Assembly: GCA_950295325.1 (NCBI GenBank) | Contig: OX485806.1 | Location: 14,882,001-14,942,000 of the forward strand | Direction of reading: 5' to 3' | Length of the DNA stretch: 60,000 nt | Origin: Polytrichum commune | Lineage: Eukaryota > Streptophyta > Polytrichopsida > Polytrichales > Polytrichaceae | In this document: piece after piece, positions 22,503-33,862 of the stretch | Position numbering within the stretch: the stretch's first letter is position 1 | Layout of the letters: each line of letters starts with the position of its first letter | Translations under genes and position numbers: made by a program | Notes under the pieces: model-generated | What the model saw: only the letters and a program-made list of their open reading frames with translations | Told to the model about the DNA's origin: nothing | Database searches by the model: none

Positions 22503-24749
22503 TAACTTGTGTGCTTTGTTATGAAGTTGTTCAAATCCACTACAACATATATTCTACCCTATGTTTGTTAGGGTTTTCATTCTAGAATTTGGAAATTTTG
22601 GCCCAACCATCAAGTCAAGTTGACTGTGAAACCGTTACCACATGAATGTACGATGACCCTCGGATATGCCCTCAAATAATCATGGCTCCATCAAATTTGG
22701 TACAAGGGTTGAAAGATATTATGTTGTGGGTTGTGAGCTTTTTGGGTTGTCAAAGATACATGTGAAGCATGTAGTTTTGACCCACCTTGAATCAACACCT
22801 TTGCATTGGTAGGTCCATTTATAACCATCGTCTAGTGTTCATGGTACTTGTTTTTCTCAAAGGAAAAGATACGAGTAAATAAACAAACACTTGTTGAAAG
22901 CGGAAGAAAGGTGATGCTATCGTAGAATACATTTTCGCTCGTGGTCTCTAGAATACATTATGGATATCTAATCACTTTTGTTGTATGTGGCTTACTTTTT
23001 GTGGGCACACATGACATCTATTGCCACAAAAACAATTTATACATAAATGATTTCCTTTGCATTTCCATCAAGCCTTCCATATTTTGTTGTTTGAACAAAA
23101 ATGTCCATATGAGACACTCGGGGGGTTCACTGGCGAAAATCGTAGAACAACGTGCGATAAAAAATAGGGTCCAATATATTCATTGTAGATAAATTTTGTA
23201 AAAAATGTACATGTAAAATAGGGTATTTTAAAATAGTGAAACATGTTTGCATGTAAAATACCATCACATATAATATTTTTTGGCTTTTTACATGTAAAAT
23301 ACCATCACCTTATAATCTATTCTGCAAGGTAAATAACCCCTCCCCAATAAATAGGTCCCGAACACACGTGTATGCAAAATATAAGAGGGAGTGAACCCCC
23401 CGAGATGAGACATTAGGGGTTAGGTTAAGCATGCTTGAACCAAACACATATTAGGGTTAACAATAGGGGTTAGATTTTTCTCTACATGGGCTCTACACCC
23501 ACTTCTCATGGAATAAAACACACAACTAGTACAAAATGATTAATCACCTAGTATGATATACACATAAGTCATATTATGCTCCATTCGATGCTTTTTGGTG
23601 AGACCATTTAACATATTCTTCATGTCCATTACACCTTTAACTTTAGGTGTCCACAACATGTCACAAGTTGAATAGGTGCACCTACCTCAGTCAACATTCC
23701 AATGGATTTACGTCATGATTTACAATAGCCCTTTCATGGGCCTTTCAAACCTATAGTTGGCATTACAGTCACCCTACGTCTGAGTCAAATTCATATATAA
23801 TCAAGCAAATCTTGAGATATGTCCAATTTGGATTAATTTGGAGATCATTACCCAAGAGATAAAATTGATTTTATTGATAGGCATCTAGCTCTTAATGAAC
23901 TACATAACTCCCCAAATTAGTAAACTTTCTATAGATATAAACCCTTCAAATGGACATTTAGTAGTGTTTGAATGCCAAAATTGAATTCAAGTTTAGCACA
24001 TAAGCTTTAGAAATTGACAATCTCAAACTGACAACCAAGGGTGTGGTAAAGAAGCTCGTAGGCATTATTTTGCACTAAATAGTCATCACATGTATTTATT
24101 TATCTATCTATATAAAGGATGACGTGTCCACTCACAAACAAATGGAATAAGAGACATGAAGAACCACCTCCCTTAAATTCCCAATAATCACAACATGCAA
24201 GAACCATAATCAAACAATCAATCATAGAGATGTGACCTATTTGCATAATATGTTGAAGGCAACTCATTGGTTAATGTAACTTAGGTCTATTGGTGTGTGC
24301 AATTCTTGAGAGCGAGGTTACGTTGTCAAAGATTACCTAGTAGACCTCTTGTACTTTGCAAATTTCATAGCATGATTCAAGTTGGGTACGAATAATGCAC
24401 ACAACTATTGATGCTCATAATTTGTCACAATCGTTGATCAACTTAATTGCATGTATTTATTTATACAAGAGGTTGAGTTATTGACCAATGCAACATTTCG
24501 CATTTTATTATGTGCAATGCTTGGGAGCAAGGTTGGGGAGTTAAATTATGAGAATTAGACTTATAATTGTGCTTTGCATCAATTTGGGTGGAAATAAATT
24601 GTTGTTGCACGTTTAGGGTTATGAATGATTGTGTATGGAAACGTGGATGATGGGACATGGTGATGATGCCAATATTTGTAAGGAGGAAGAAGAGAGATGA
24701 GAATTCTCATGGGGTTGGATAACATATTGCAAGTGTTTGTTGTGACACA
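22503..24749. other. Gene-free stretch upstream of the kinase gene
   Basis: No coding exon recognised. Holds a weak family B fragment (about 23480-23690) and a twice-repeated CATGTAAAATACCATCAC motif near 23262 and 23292. The last few hundred bases may contain the kinase promoter and 5' UTR; nothing specific is visible. Confidence 0.5.
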
Positions 24750-27700
24750 ATGTTGAGCAAAATCATCCGGAAGTTGAGCAAAGGACCCTCAAGATCAGAA
24801 CGCATTGCGGATGAGGAGAAGAAGGTCAATAATTTGACATGGTCTTTGTGCTCCTCTCTATCTCTTTCTCTAATACATCTCTTGCTCCACGAGTTAGGAT
24901 AGTTTGACATTCGAGTGCAATGATTTTAACATGTATTTTGAGCAGGTCCGACTCAATGACTGCCACATCTCAGATTTTGAGCTTGGTGACATCCTTGGCA
25001 CTGGCAGCTTCGGGAGGGTATATTTTGCCCGCCATGTTCCAACAGTTTTAGTGTGTTGTGTGAAGTCAATATCGAAGGCGGCCATCATCAAGACCAAGCA
25101 GGTGCCACTTTCTTCATCCCAATCACATAATGATAAGCACAAACCTTAACCACATAACCCACATAACCCACATGCATATAAGCATTTGCAAGAACAGATT
25201 TTGACAAACATTTTGAAATGGCACTCCAATTTTCCTCGTTGTTACATGTGTAAAATGATTGATCATGTTAGAGCTAAAGCTATTGAAGATACGGATGTTT
25301 TGATGTTGCTTTGTGGTGGTGGTGGTGGTGGTGGTATACTAGGTGCAACATGTCCGGCAAGAGAAGGGTATCTTGCACCAACTTGATTTTCCTTTCATTG
25401 TTAACTTGATCGGTTGTTGTCAAGATGACAAATCCATTCACCTTGTCCTTGAATATGTTTGTGGGTAAATCCCTTGACCCTGAACTTGTAATGTAAAAGA
25501 TTGACCTTAATCTTATTCACCATTATTTTTAGGCACCTTGTCAGGTGTACAAGTCCTCCAAATTAATCGCACACCTTGAGACTCATAACCGCAAAATTCC
25601 ATGGGTAGGTTATCCTATGTTCAAAATTGATTAAGGTTTTTACACCCAAAAATGGTATTGCTCTTCCAACCTTGCGTGATAATCGATCATTGTGCACTTG
25701 GAGAGGCAAAAGTATCACATATGAGCGTACCTTTCATTCATTCATCCAACATCAAAGCCCTAAAAGAGTATGCATCCTAGAAATTACTTTTTGAGTTTAC
25801 TTAATTCATAAGACCCTGAATTAGTCTAATCCACATCATTTAAGATGAATCAATCACAAACCTTTAGAGGAGTTTTTTTTTATGTTGCATGGATGAGAGG
25901 TACGTTTTTATGCAATAATTCATTATCGATGTGTACTTGAGTTCATGCCTGCCCTCATTCCCACTGACCTCAAGCCACTAAAGTGCCTCAAGAGGGAGAG
26001 AGGGAATTATTGTATATGAGTTTACCTCTCATTCATCCAAAATAGTATGTAGTACAAAGGTTACTTATTTTAGTTGATTAACCAACGGAATTAGCTTTAA
26101 AGACCCCAAATTTGTCTACTCACGGTCATTTTAGATGAATCAGCAACAAACCTTAGGGGGTCAAGTTTTAGGTTGGATGAATGAGAGAGGTACACTCGTA
26201 TATGATAATTCCCTCTCTCCCCTCAAGAGCTACCCTTTTCTATTACCCAAAGCAGCCAAAATTACAAAGCTTTGTTCACATGTTGTAGTTACCTTGGAAT
26301 AGTACTCATCCAAATGTACAGTAATCTCCCGCTTAAGTACGCACTTTGAACTGGAGCCATTGGTGCACACTTAGTTGGTAGGTCTGTACTTTACTCATAT
26401 CGCCTTCTAGGCCCTCTGATCCGATGAATCGCAATGGGAAACGGATGAAACTTGAGGCAACCCGCTTGACCAAAGCCCAATGATGTGAAATCATTGCAAA
26501 GTTGAGCAAGCCGAACGTGCCAAGCAAGCAGGCATTGGGCGCGGGAGTATAAAGTCAATGAAAACACCATCTAGTAAGTCTGGGACGATCCGGAGAACAC
26601 ACTGCAATGACGTCCAACTTATCAAGACATTTGCTGAATCTGAAAGTGCTAACGACTCCAAAGGCTTCAAAACTTTACACAACATTGTCCTCCACATTGA
26701 CGGCCGACCAATTGCTTTGCTATGATGTTCAAACGGAAGTTGGACAAATGTATGACGAACTGCGACGATCGTTTGAGACGTTTCAGCGAAACAATAACAA
26801 AGTGACATTTGATGTCAAGCATGAAAAAATTCATGCATTCACGACAAATGACTCTGCATGACATGTTCAGACCATAAAAATATAAACCCTCATTTTTGTC
26901 AAAAAGATTGAGCACTTAAGCGAGATGCGTACTTAAACGGGAGATTACTGTATGTTGATAGATGATGATAAGCCAACATGTGAATCACAAGGTGCCAAGG
27001 TCTGCTATAACAATGGTTTGTCAAATATCTGAATTGTGCCTTGTTATCTATCAATTATGGCAGAATTTGTATTGCACAAAGTTACGGATAGAATGGAGTT
27101 TTTTGTAAAGAAATATTGCATTGATTGTGAGCATGGGTTTGACGAGAACTTGGCTGTGATGGTTACAGGGGAGAGTTCTTCACTTATCTCCGGAATGTTG
27201 GAAAATTTGACGAGTCTGCTACTGTGAGTACTTCATAGTAGTTACCCCTTTCAGTGGCTCCCAAAAAGAAATCTAACAGCTGTAAGCTTATAAGCTTATA
27301 CCATTTGTAAACACATAGACCACCTTCTGTTCAAGAAACAGGGGCACTTTACACCAGAGCTTGAGGGCCCGTGACCATAAAATTTGAGATATGTCATTGG
27401 TGGAAAATGCCAAGACCGTCCCACTTCATTTTGTGCCAGAGCTTGTGAGTCTAAGGGTTTAAGGGAATTTCAAATAGATGAACGAACCTATGTAGAGTCT
27501 TGCATTGCATGCAATGGATGATGTTTCATGGTTTGAAATCCGGATTTTGCATCAAGCCCATCTCAAAGTTTGGTGGGTCTAATAATACAAGAGCAGGTGA
27601 TCTTGGCATTCCAACTCTCACAACCTTTGATATATTATAATTTATTAGGTATGTATAGAGGGACCTACATGAGTCAATAAGATGATAATGAGATAGCATT

Positions 27701-30700
27701 CGGTTGAGAGCATAGTTGCCTATGTCTTTACACTATACTTGAAAGCTTGTGACTACACAAAATTAAATTTAGATTTTTTCATGGTACAGTCTTTTGGGTG
27801 AGTTTCAACTATCCTTGATCTATAAACCCGAGTTTGGATTTATCATCACAAAAACTAGGATTCAAGTATATTTGGATATCGTGCATGAACTTCGAACAAT
27901 TCCAACTGCCAATATGACATACAACACTCGATCGCAAAACTACACAAATATAATGGTTGATGAACATGAATTACAAACGCTCGAAGTTGTGATTGTTTTG
28001 TTGTTGCTTTCGTGATTGTTGTTGGACGTTTTTGTCCTCACAACTGCACATCCCTTATTACTTTTGGGCAAGTGATTTGATCGAATATACTTAAATGCCA
28101 GTTGAAAAACAACACCTTTTATGTTTTTTTCATTATATCGAGTTCCCAAATTGTGATTCGGATTTGGAAGTGAGAATGTGCAGAGGTTTTATGCGGCTCA
28201 GATATTGATCTCGTTTGAGTACTTGCATGGCCTAGATGTCATCTACCGCGACCTCAAGGTATTTCATCAACTCCCACCACGACTATGTACACAAGTGGAT
28301 GTGAGATGATTGTTTATCTCAAACATAATTCAACGTGCAATCTGATGCTGAAATTTTTGACATGTTTTGATGCATGACCGCAACAGAACTGCACCCACGA
28401 ATTGTATTTGCAAACCTAAAAGACGACCGGTGATATGCTAAGAATGTTGCGTAATAGGTAGTCAGTGTTCAGAAACTTTGTGTGACTCAGGAGATGTTTC
28501 ATTTTCTGATTTAATCTGTCAATTCAAAGACATTCACTACACTACAAGCATATGAGGCTTGGGGCAACACATCTTGCCTCGATGAAAATTGCCTTGCGTC
28601 ACCAAACATATCTCTCAAGTCTCATGTGCTTGTAGTGCTACCAACATATGAGACTTGGCAACATGTCATGCATTGGTGAAACAATCTGCAAATCTATCAT
28701 AGATTAATTACCCTTTTCCAACGACGTTAGACAATTTCTTATTGACGAAGGACATGTTGTCCAAGTCTCATATGCTTGTACGTTAGTAATTGCTCATGTG
28801 TGTCAAGCTTTTCTAAAGTGAAGAGATGTGGGTAGAGTGTGGCAGCCAGAGAACTTGTTGCTTGATGAGAAAGGGAACCTAAAGATAACAGACTTTGGGT
28901 TTGCAAAGAAGATTGATCGCAGAACTTACACATTGTGTGGTAAGTAGGTCTGAATTTAACCCTTACAATATGAGGAGCCAATTATGGACCTCAAACATGC
29001 CATACAAAGAGGTTTAAGTTTATTTTTTGATGTCTTCCACTAAAACTATCGAAAACCACCTGATTTAAAAATATCCCATTTATCACATGAATTGTGATTC
29101 CTATTGGAACACACACAAACGTAAATTGGATTACAGGGAGATTTGAGCTTTTATAAATGACCTAGGCTCAACTACACATTACATATACCTAATCACCATT
29201 GTTAAATTACTCTTTCAAACACTTAAACACAAATTAACTCGCCAAGAGTTTGACGAAGATTTCATATCATCCAATGTAAAGAGAGAACAATGCTAAAAGC
29301 GTCAAGGAGTTGATTGGGAGTTAACATTTCGTTCACAAACTCAAGAAAGTTGGCAAGTTGCCTGTGAACTAATAAAATGGGTTGGAATTACCAGGGACGC
29401 CTGATTACTTGGCACCAGAGATCATTCTGAACAAGGGTCACGGCAAGCCTGTTGATTGGTGATTGAAATGCTCACTTCTCAATAATTTCTACGAGTTGCG
29501 TTACTACCGACTCTTGAAGTGTATAACACCTAAGTCTATCTCCTACACATGGAGGCTCACTCTCTCGGGAACCCTAAACCCTAAACCCTAATTTGCCCCT
29601 TGCACCCAGTCTGTGACCACCAAGTTGCATTAACTTAACTTGCCACCAGTTTGATACATGGTCTTAGTATTTTACATGTAGTGGTTATGCCAAGCAAGTT
29701 TGCTGAGGTGTCTGTTTTTTTTTATTGGATTTAGAGTTATCTTTGAAGTCTCTCAAAATTTCATGTTCTCATAGGGAATCTTGCCTCATTTTTTTTTTAA
29801 AAGTAGGTAAGGAGTGTTCAAGTGGTGTTGGAAACCCAATATTGATGAATTGAAGTGGAGGTGGTTAAATTTATATAAAAATGAACTCCTTGAGGAACTT
29901 TGGAGATCGCCATTTTTGGTGCTTCAAACGTTTACCACGGGGTTCATTTTGATGAAGCCATTTTTGGTCAAAGTCAAACACTTATCTTTCATGTTCTAAA
30001 AATTGCAGGTCCTTTTAGCATCGTAAAGTGTCAAAAGTGGGGCAAAACCCCCTCTCAAAACACCCTATGATTGCAATATTGAATAAATAAGAACTTGCGA
30101 TGACAAACTGCAATAGTGGAATATTCTCATGACTCAACAACACTTTGTATCAATTCACGAGTTAATATGGTAGTAAGAGTTATTCAAGGCATCATATGAC
30201 ATTCGCATGCAGGTGGGCTCTTGGAGTGCTCATCTACGAAATGTTGGCAGGATATCCTCCATTTTATGATGACGGTAAGTGGTTTGAAATAGAGTTGTGG
30301 TCCTTTGGTTTAACTCCGATTACGCTCCCTAAAAAAGCTTGATCTTCTATTCTTCAAAAGTCTTTGGCTCAAGATAACATTACTCAACAACAAGTTGTTG
30401 CACCGTGGAGCCGATAAATTTGCATGTCCATTTTCCAACTAGTCAATTTTGCATGCCATACTAGTTGGAAAATATGATGCAAATTAGAGTGGGTGCAAAA
30501 TTAGCGTGGGCCAAATTAATTTTCTAGTCAAGGTGAAATTAGCATGGGTCCAAGACCCCTTGTCTTCCCCTTATTCTTCATGAAAACTTCTGACCAACAT
30601 ACTATTAATTAAAGGATAGAAGTAATACAACATAAAATAATCACCTATTGCACATTAATCTTCTAGGGAAAAAATGTGGTCCACACTACTTTTCTACATA

Positions 30701-32301
30701 CATTTAGCATGGGTTGAGATTTGATGTGGCTCACATTAATTTTCATTACAAGAATCAGCATGAGCTCTCAAAAAAATATTGTGGCTCACAATATCAAAAC
30801 TATTTAGTGTAGCTAGCAACATCTTACTTCCCAATCTCCTCTTAGAAAGGGTGCAAAAGTGAGAGGCTAATTGATGTTATGCAAGTTGGCATATAGCATC
30901 AAGAGATAATAAGCACATAGAGTAGTTTTCATCTTTTAACTACATGTATGCCATGTTTGTTGTGAAATACTTCAAATTCTTGGACACAAAAATTGATCTT
31001 ATTAAGTATAAACAAGTATTTTAAAATATCATGAGTTTCTTACTCTATAATGATGACATTGGACAGATCCCATGGGAACATATAAGAAAATATTGGCTGG
31101 TAAATTAAAGTTTCCGAGTTATTTCTCAAGAAGGTGACTTTCAAACCTATTAAGCTCATATACACAAAAGAAAAAATATTTATAATAATAATAATAATAA
31201 TACACATAGATAAATAAACTAATTGACTCAGCTTCTCCCTCCCATTCTAGATTGACTACTTTTGCCATAGCATATTATGATGACACTGTAGAGCGCACAT
31301 GACAACTTACACGTTACTGACGGACCACATCATTGATCGCATTTCAAGTCACGTGCTTGTGATGTATGATTCATGCAAGGTGACAATATGCAAGCTTTGG
31401 TAAAATCCATGGAATCATGGTACATTAAACACCATTAGATACCCAACGAGATACCATTACATTCAACCGCCATGGACTTTATGGTAACCATTGAATTGGA
31501 CTTAAATCGTTTGACGACGGTATGTTGCATATTAATGTTGGTCAATCACGTTGTCTTTTGCAAATATGATGTTGAACAAAAGATTTGTTTCAGAGATCAA
31601 TACTTTATGAAATTGCAGTGCAAAAGATCTTATCAAGAAACTTTTGGAGTCAGACTTGACCAAAAGGTAGAAATCTTACCAAGTTTTTCAATGTATAGAG
31701 CGTGGATAACAATCTACCATGATTTGCAAATTTGTGTAGTTGACTGGGTAGACAAGTAGATGAACGTACAATCAGTTGGTCACCCAAATCTCAAGTGTCA
31801 ATGGAGTTGCAATTGATTTTTTATGTTTATTTTCAAAACTCCTTTCTCTATTTCTTTTTCTACTTCGCTGCACTCTCACGAACAATGTACTGATTCAATT
31901 CACATTCAGGTTGGGATGCTTAAAAGGAGGCATCGAGGATATCAAAAGTCATGCGTTCTTCAGTACCACAGACTGGGATAATGTCCTTCATAAGCATGAT
32001 ACTCCTCCAATCATACCTAGAGTCTCGGTAATTTATCAAAACACACGTAACTCAGCTTACTTCCTTTTCTTTCTCTTTTTCTGCGTCCTTCATCTCAACT
32101 GTATTGTAAGCAACGATCGGTTTCACAATCTGCATGCGCAATCAAATGAAAACCTAGTGAATCCCTAGTAATCGATGATGTTAAAATTGTGTGCAGTCTA
32201 AAGATGACCTTAGCTGCTTCGAAGACTACTCGCAGCTTGGTCCTGTTCAACATGAGTTTGAACTCTCTCCTGAGCAACAACAAATGTTTGTTGAGCTGTG
32301 A
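24750..32301 (+). CDS. PKA-type (AGC family) protein kinase catalytic subunit, 12 exons
   Basis: Ser/Thr kinase resembling the cAMP-dependent kinase catalytic subunit along its whole length. Exons: 24750-24824, 24946-25101, 25343-25464, 27169-27223, 28184-28258, 28846-28939, 29395-29458, 30213-30274, 31067-31133, 31619-31666, 31910-32027, 32197-32301 (1041 nt, 346 aa; animal C-alpha about 350). Seen: Gly loop GTGSFGRV (residues 43-50), Lys65, alpha-C Glu84, GGEFF (118-122), YRDLKPEN (157-164), DFG (177-179), activation-loop Thr190 in [31 protein letters not shown], and a PKA-like C-tail ([24 protein letters not shown]). Glu163 and the Glu of LIYEM, which in PKA read substrate arginines, are kept; the third (E203 in animal PKA) is Asp196. 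There is no N-terminal cyclic-nucleotide domain, so this is PKA-C rather than PKG. The protein ends MFVEL rather than FxxF. The first exon is inferred from phase and composition. Confidence 0.92.
25313..25335. repeat. GGT microsatellite
   Basis: A run of GGT trinucleotides immediately upstream of the acceptor of kinase exon 3 (25343), where a pyrimidine tract would normally be expected. Confidence 0.9.
26319..26950 (+). mobile_element. pogo-like (Tc1/mariner) element, internally deleted, copy 2
   Basis: 632 bp with 27-bp near-perfect inverted termini (CAGTAATCTCCCG then TTAAGTACGCA) and TA outside both ends (26317-26318, 26951-26952). It lies in the third intron of the kinase gene in the same orientation as copy 1. 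Its remnant frame starts ATGAAACTTGAGG near 26446. Confidence 0.85.
26446..26875 (+). pseudogene. Remnant pogo-like transposase, copy 2
   Basis: A reading frame with stops gives [23 protein letters not shown], which aligns with the HTH block of copy 1 (LNEQQ, CEIILKLSRMNTPSKRAL). Downstream [12 protein letters not shown] corresponds to FDGLKKSFESF of copy 1, and the end reads QMTLHDMF before a stop. The catalytic domain is absent. It is frameshifted and cannot be translated through. Confidence 0.65.
27340..27800. repeat. Repeat family C copy 3 in a kinase intron
   Basis: Collinear with 12060-12600: GGCACTTTACACCAGAGCTT, TGCCAAGACCGTCCCACTTC, GAGATAGCATTC and a CTTGAAAGCTTGTGACTACA-like block near the right end. 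Non-coding. Confidence 0.6.
28540..28637. mobile_element. Very short CACTA-type MITE (98 bp)
   Basis: Starts CACTACAAGCATATGAG and ends with its near-complement CTCATGTGCTTGTAGTG; the CACTA termini are those of the En/Spm superfamily. CTA lies just outside each end (28537-28539 and 28638-28640), matching its 3-bp duplication. A related inverted pair continues to about 28783 (CATATGAGACTTGG... and ...CCAAGTCTCATATGCTTGTA). Confidence 0.6.
28975..29350. repeat. Repeat family D copy in a kinase intron
   Basis: Left part matches 10410-10660. The right part (about 29235-29350, AAGAGTTTGACGAAG...ATCATCCA...AATGCTAAAAGC) matches 16190-16300 and 38950-39060. Confidence 0.5.
29572..29592. repeat. Interstitial telomere-type repeat
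   Basis: AACCCTAAACCCTAAACCCTA, three units of the Arabidopsis-type plant telomere repeat, within a kinase intron. Confidence 0.8.
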
Positions 32302-33557
32302 TGTCTGGATTACCATCTTGTTCGGCTTGCAGTTTGAGTGATGAAAGGATTCCATGGCCATTGGAGCTCTTTCTGCCAACACATGGTCGCTTGAGTATTA
32401 ATAGTCCATGCATTTCGCCATTTTAAACTCCACCCGTAACACAGTGGACGCGCCATTCTGCATGTTAGATCACTTAATCTTCACTGAGTAGATTATGGTC
32501 ATTGTGTGAAGTCCTCCTCCAACACCAAACCTTACTTTTGATACACCTATGTGATGAATCGACAATTTGGCTAAATCCTGCATATGTAACCTTAGCTTCC
32601 ACAACACTAAGATTACTAAGGTAGAGGCATCTATAACTGACAAAATGAGAGAGTTTGCATATGTTTAGGAGGAGTAATAGCAGGGAGTTATTTTTCTTAT
32701 GAAGAGAAATACGTTCTAAGGAGAACGTTTTTTTTTTTTTTTTTTTTTTTCCATGAATATGGAAATTGTTACAAATTTCAACGCATAAACTTTAGGGTTA
32801 CACATAGTTGATCTATAGGTTAACCAATAATTGCTCATCTCAATGCCACTCCTTGGCTATGAGAATTGTCAAAACTCTCACAAGGGTAATCACTCACAAG
32901 TTGCCACCACATAAACTTGAACTATGTTCACCTAAGAAATATAAATCTCATCTTTGTTGGCATTACATGACCCTGGTGAGCGATTAAGTGGACATGGTTG
33001 ACTATGGATGCCTCGACTTTAAGTGTCATGTGATGTCACGGGAAGCAAGTTCAAATAATTGGCAAGGTTTAGAGTTGCAATGATAAACTATTTTAAAGTA
33101 GAGGTGCATGTTCCCAATCAGGACCCCATTGGCAATCTTAAAGGGTACCAAAATTGTGATCAAGCTGGGACTAAATTTTGATCATGTTGGGACTACATTT
33201 CGATCAAGTTAGTATCAATAATGCCATGACACATGTCATGGTTTTTAGTGCTAAAGTGAGGAGGAGTGAGCGGTTGAGATGAGTAGTTATGGCAAACTGT
33301 AAGCATTGGTAATATGTGTGGGCTAATTTTTGGCTTCAGAATTTCATAGAAATTTAGATTTAAGGAATAAAATTACCAATTTTCTAATTTCTACAGTCCA
33401 CTTGATTTCTATCTTCCTACACGGGAAAAAATTGCACCGCCTTATACTTCTCTAGATCTAGCGCAAAATCTCTTAAGTGAGTAGTCATGAGCACCTCTAC
33501 TTTATATGGAGGAAGGGAAGTAGAATGAAGGGGAGGCCACACACGTTTGACAACGCC

Positions 33558-33862
33558 GGTTTTGAAACGGAGTTTGGTAAGCCAAGGTAATGGAATTTTG
33601 GGCTTGACATGTGCCTAACTTCAAGGATCTTAGTTTCACAATTGGGTCCTCCTTTTTTTAGTTCAACAGTCCGTTTTCAACTCTAATCGAAAATGAAGGT
33701 TTTAAGCCTTGCATCCAAAATTGTCGTCTTGGATTGGAGTTGAAAACATATGTTCATACCCAATAAAAGAGGGACCAACCTTGAACCCAAGCTCCTCGAA
33801 GTGATGCACATGTCAAGGCTTTGCCAAACATTGTGTTTTCAAAACCAAAGTTTTCAAACAAA
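33558..33862. repeat. Long imperfect hairpin, arms of about 110 bp
   Basis: The left arm reads GGTTTTGAAA, GTTTGG, TTGACATGTGC, TTGGGTCC, GTTTTCAACTC in order. The complement of the right arm gives the same order (TTTTGAAAAC, GTTTGG, TTGACATGTGC, TTGGTCCCTC, GTTTTCAACTC). The loop is short. It may be a foldback MITE or a small-RNA-producing locus. Confidence 0.6.

Noticed and set aside
24904-25149. Kinase start at the in-frame ATG 24931
   Set aside because: An acceptor (GAGCAG|GTCCGA) and an upstream phase-matched exon at 24750-24824 give a PKA-length protein. The short-start model remains a less likely alternative.
25533-25604. Exon-like block in a kinase intron (good acceptor, donor, and a [13 protein letters not shown] reading that resembles a kinase segment)
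   Set aside because: Its acceptors are all phase 0, while the previous exon leaves two bases, so it breaks the frame. The exon at 27169-27223 supplies the expected [18 protein letters not shown] block in the right phase.
28171-28183. Earlier acceptors (GGAAG|T or TGAG|AAT) for the RFYAAQ exon of the kinase
   Set aside because: They insert extra residues before RFYAAQ; the acceptor TGCAG|AGG joins ESAT directly to RFYAAQ as in PKA.
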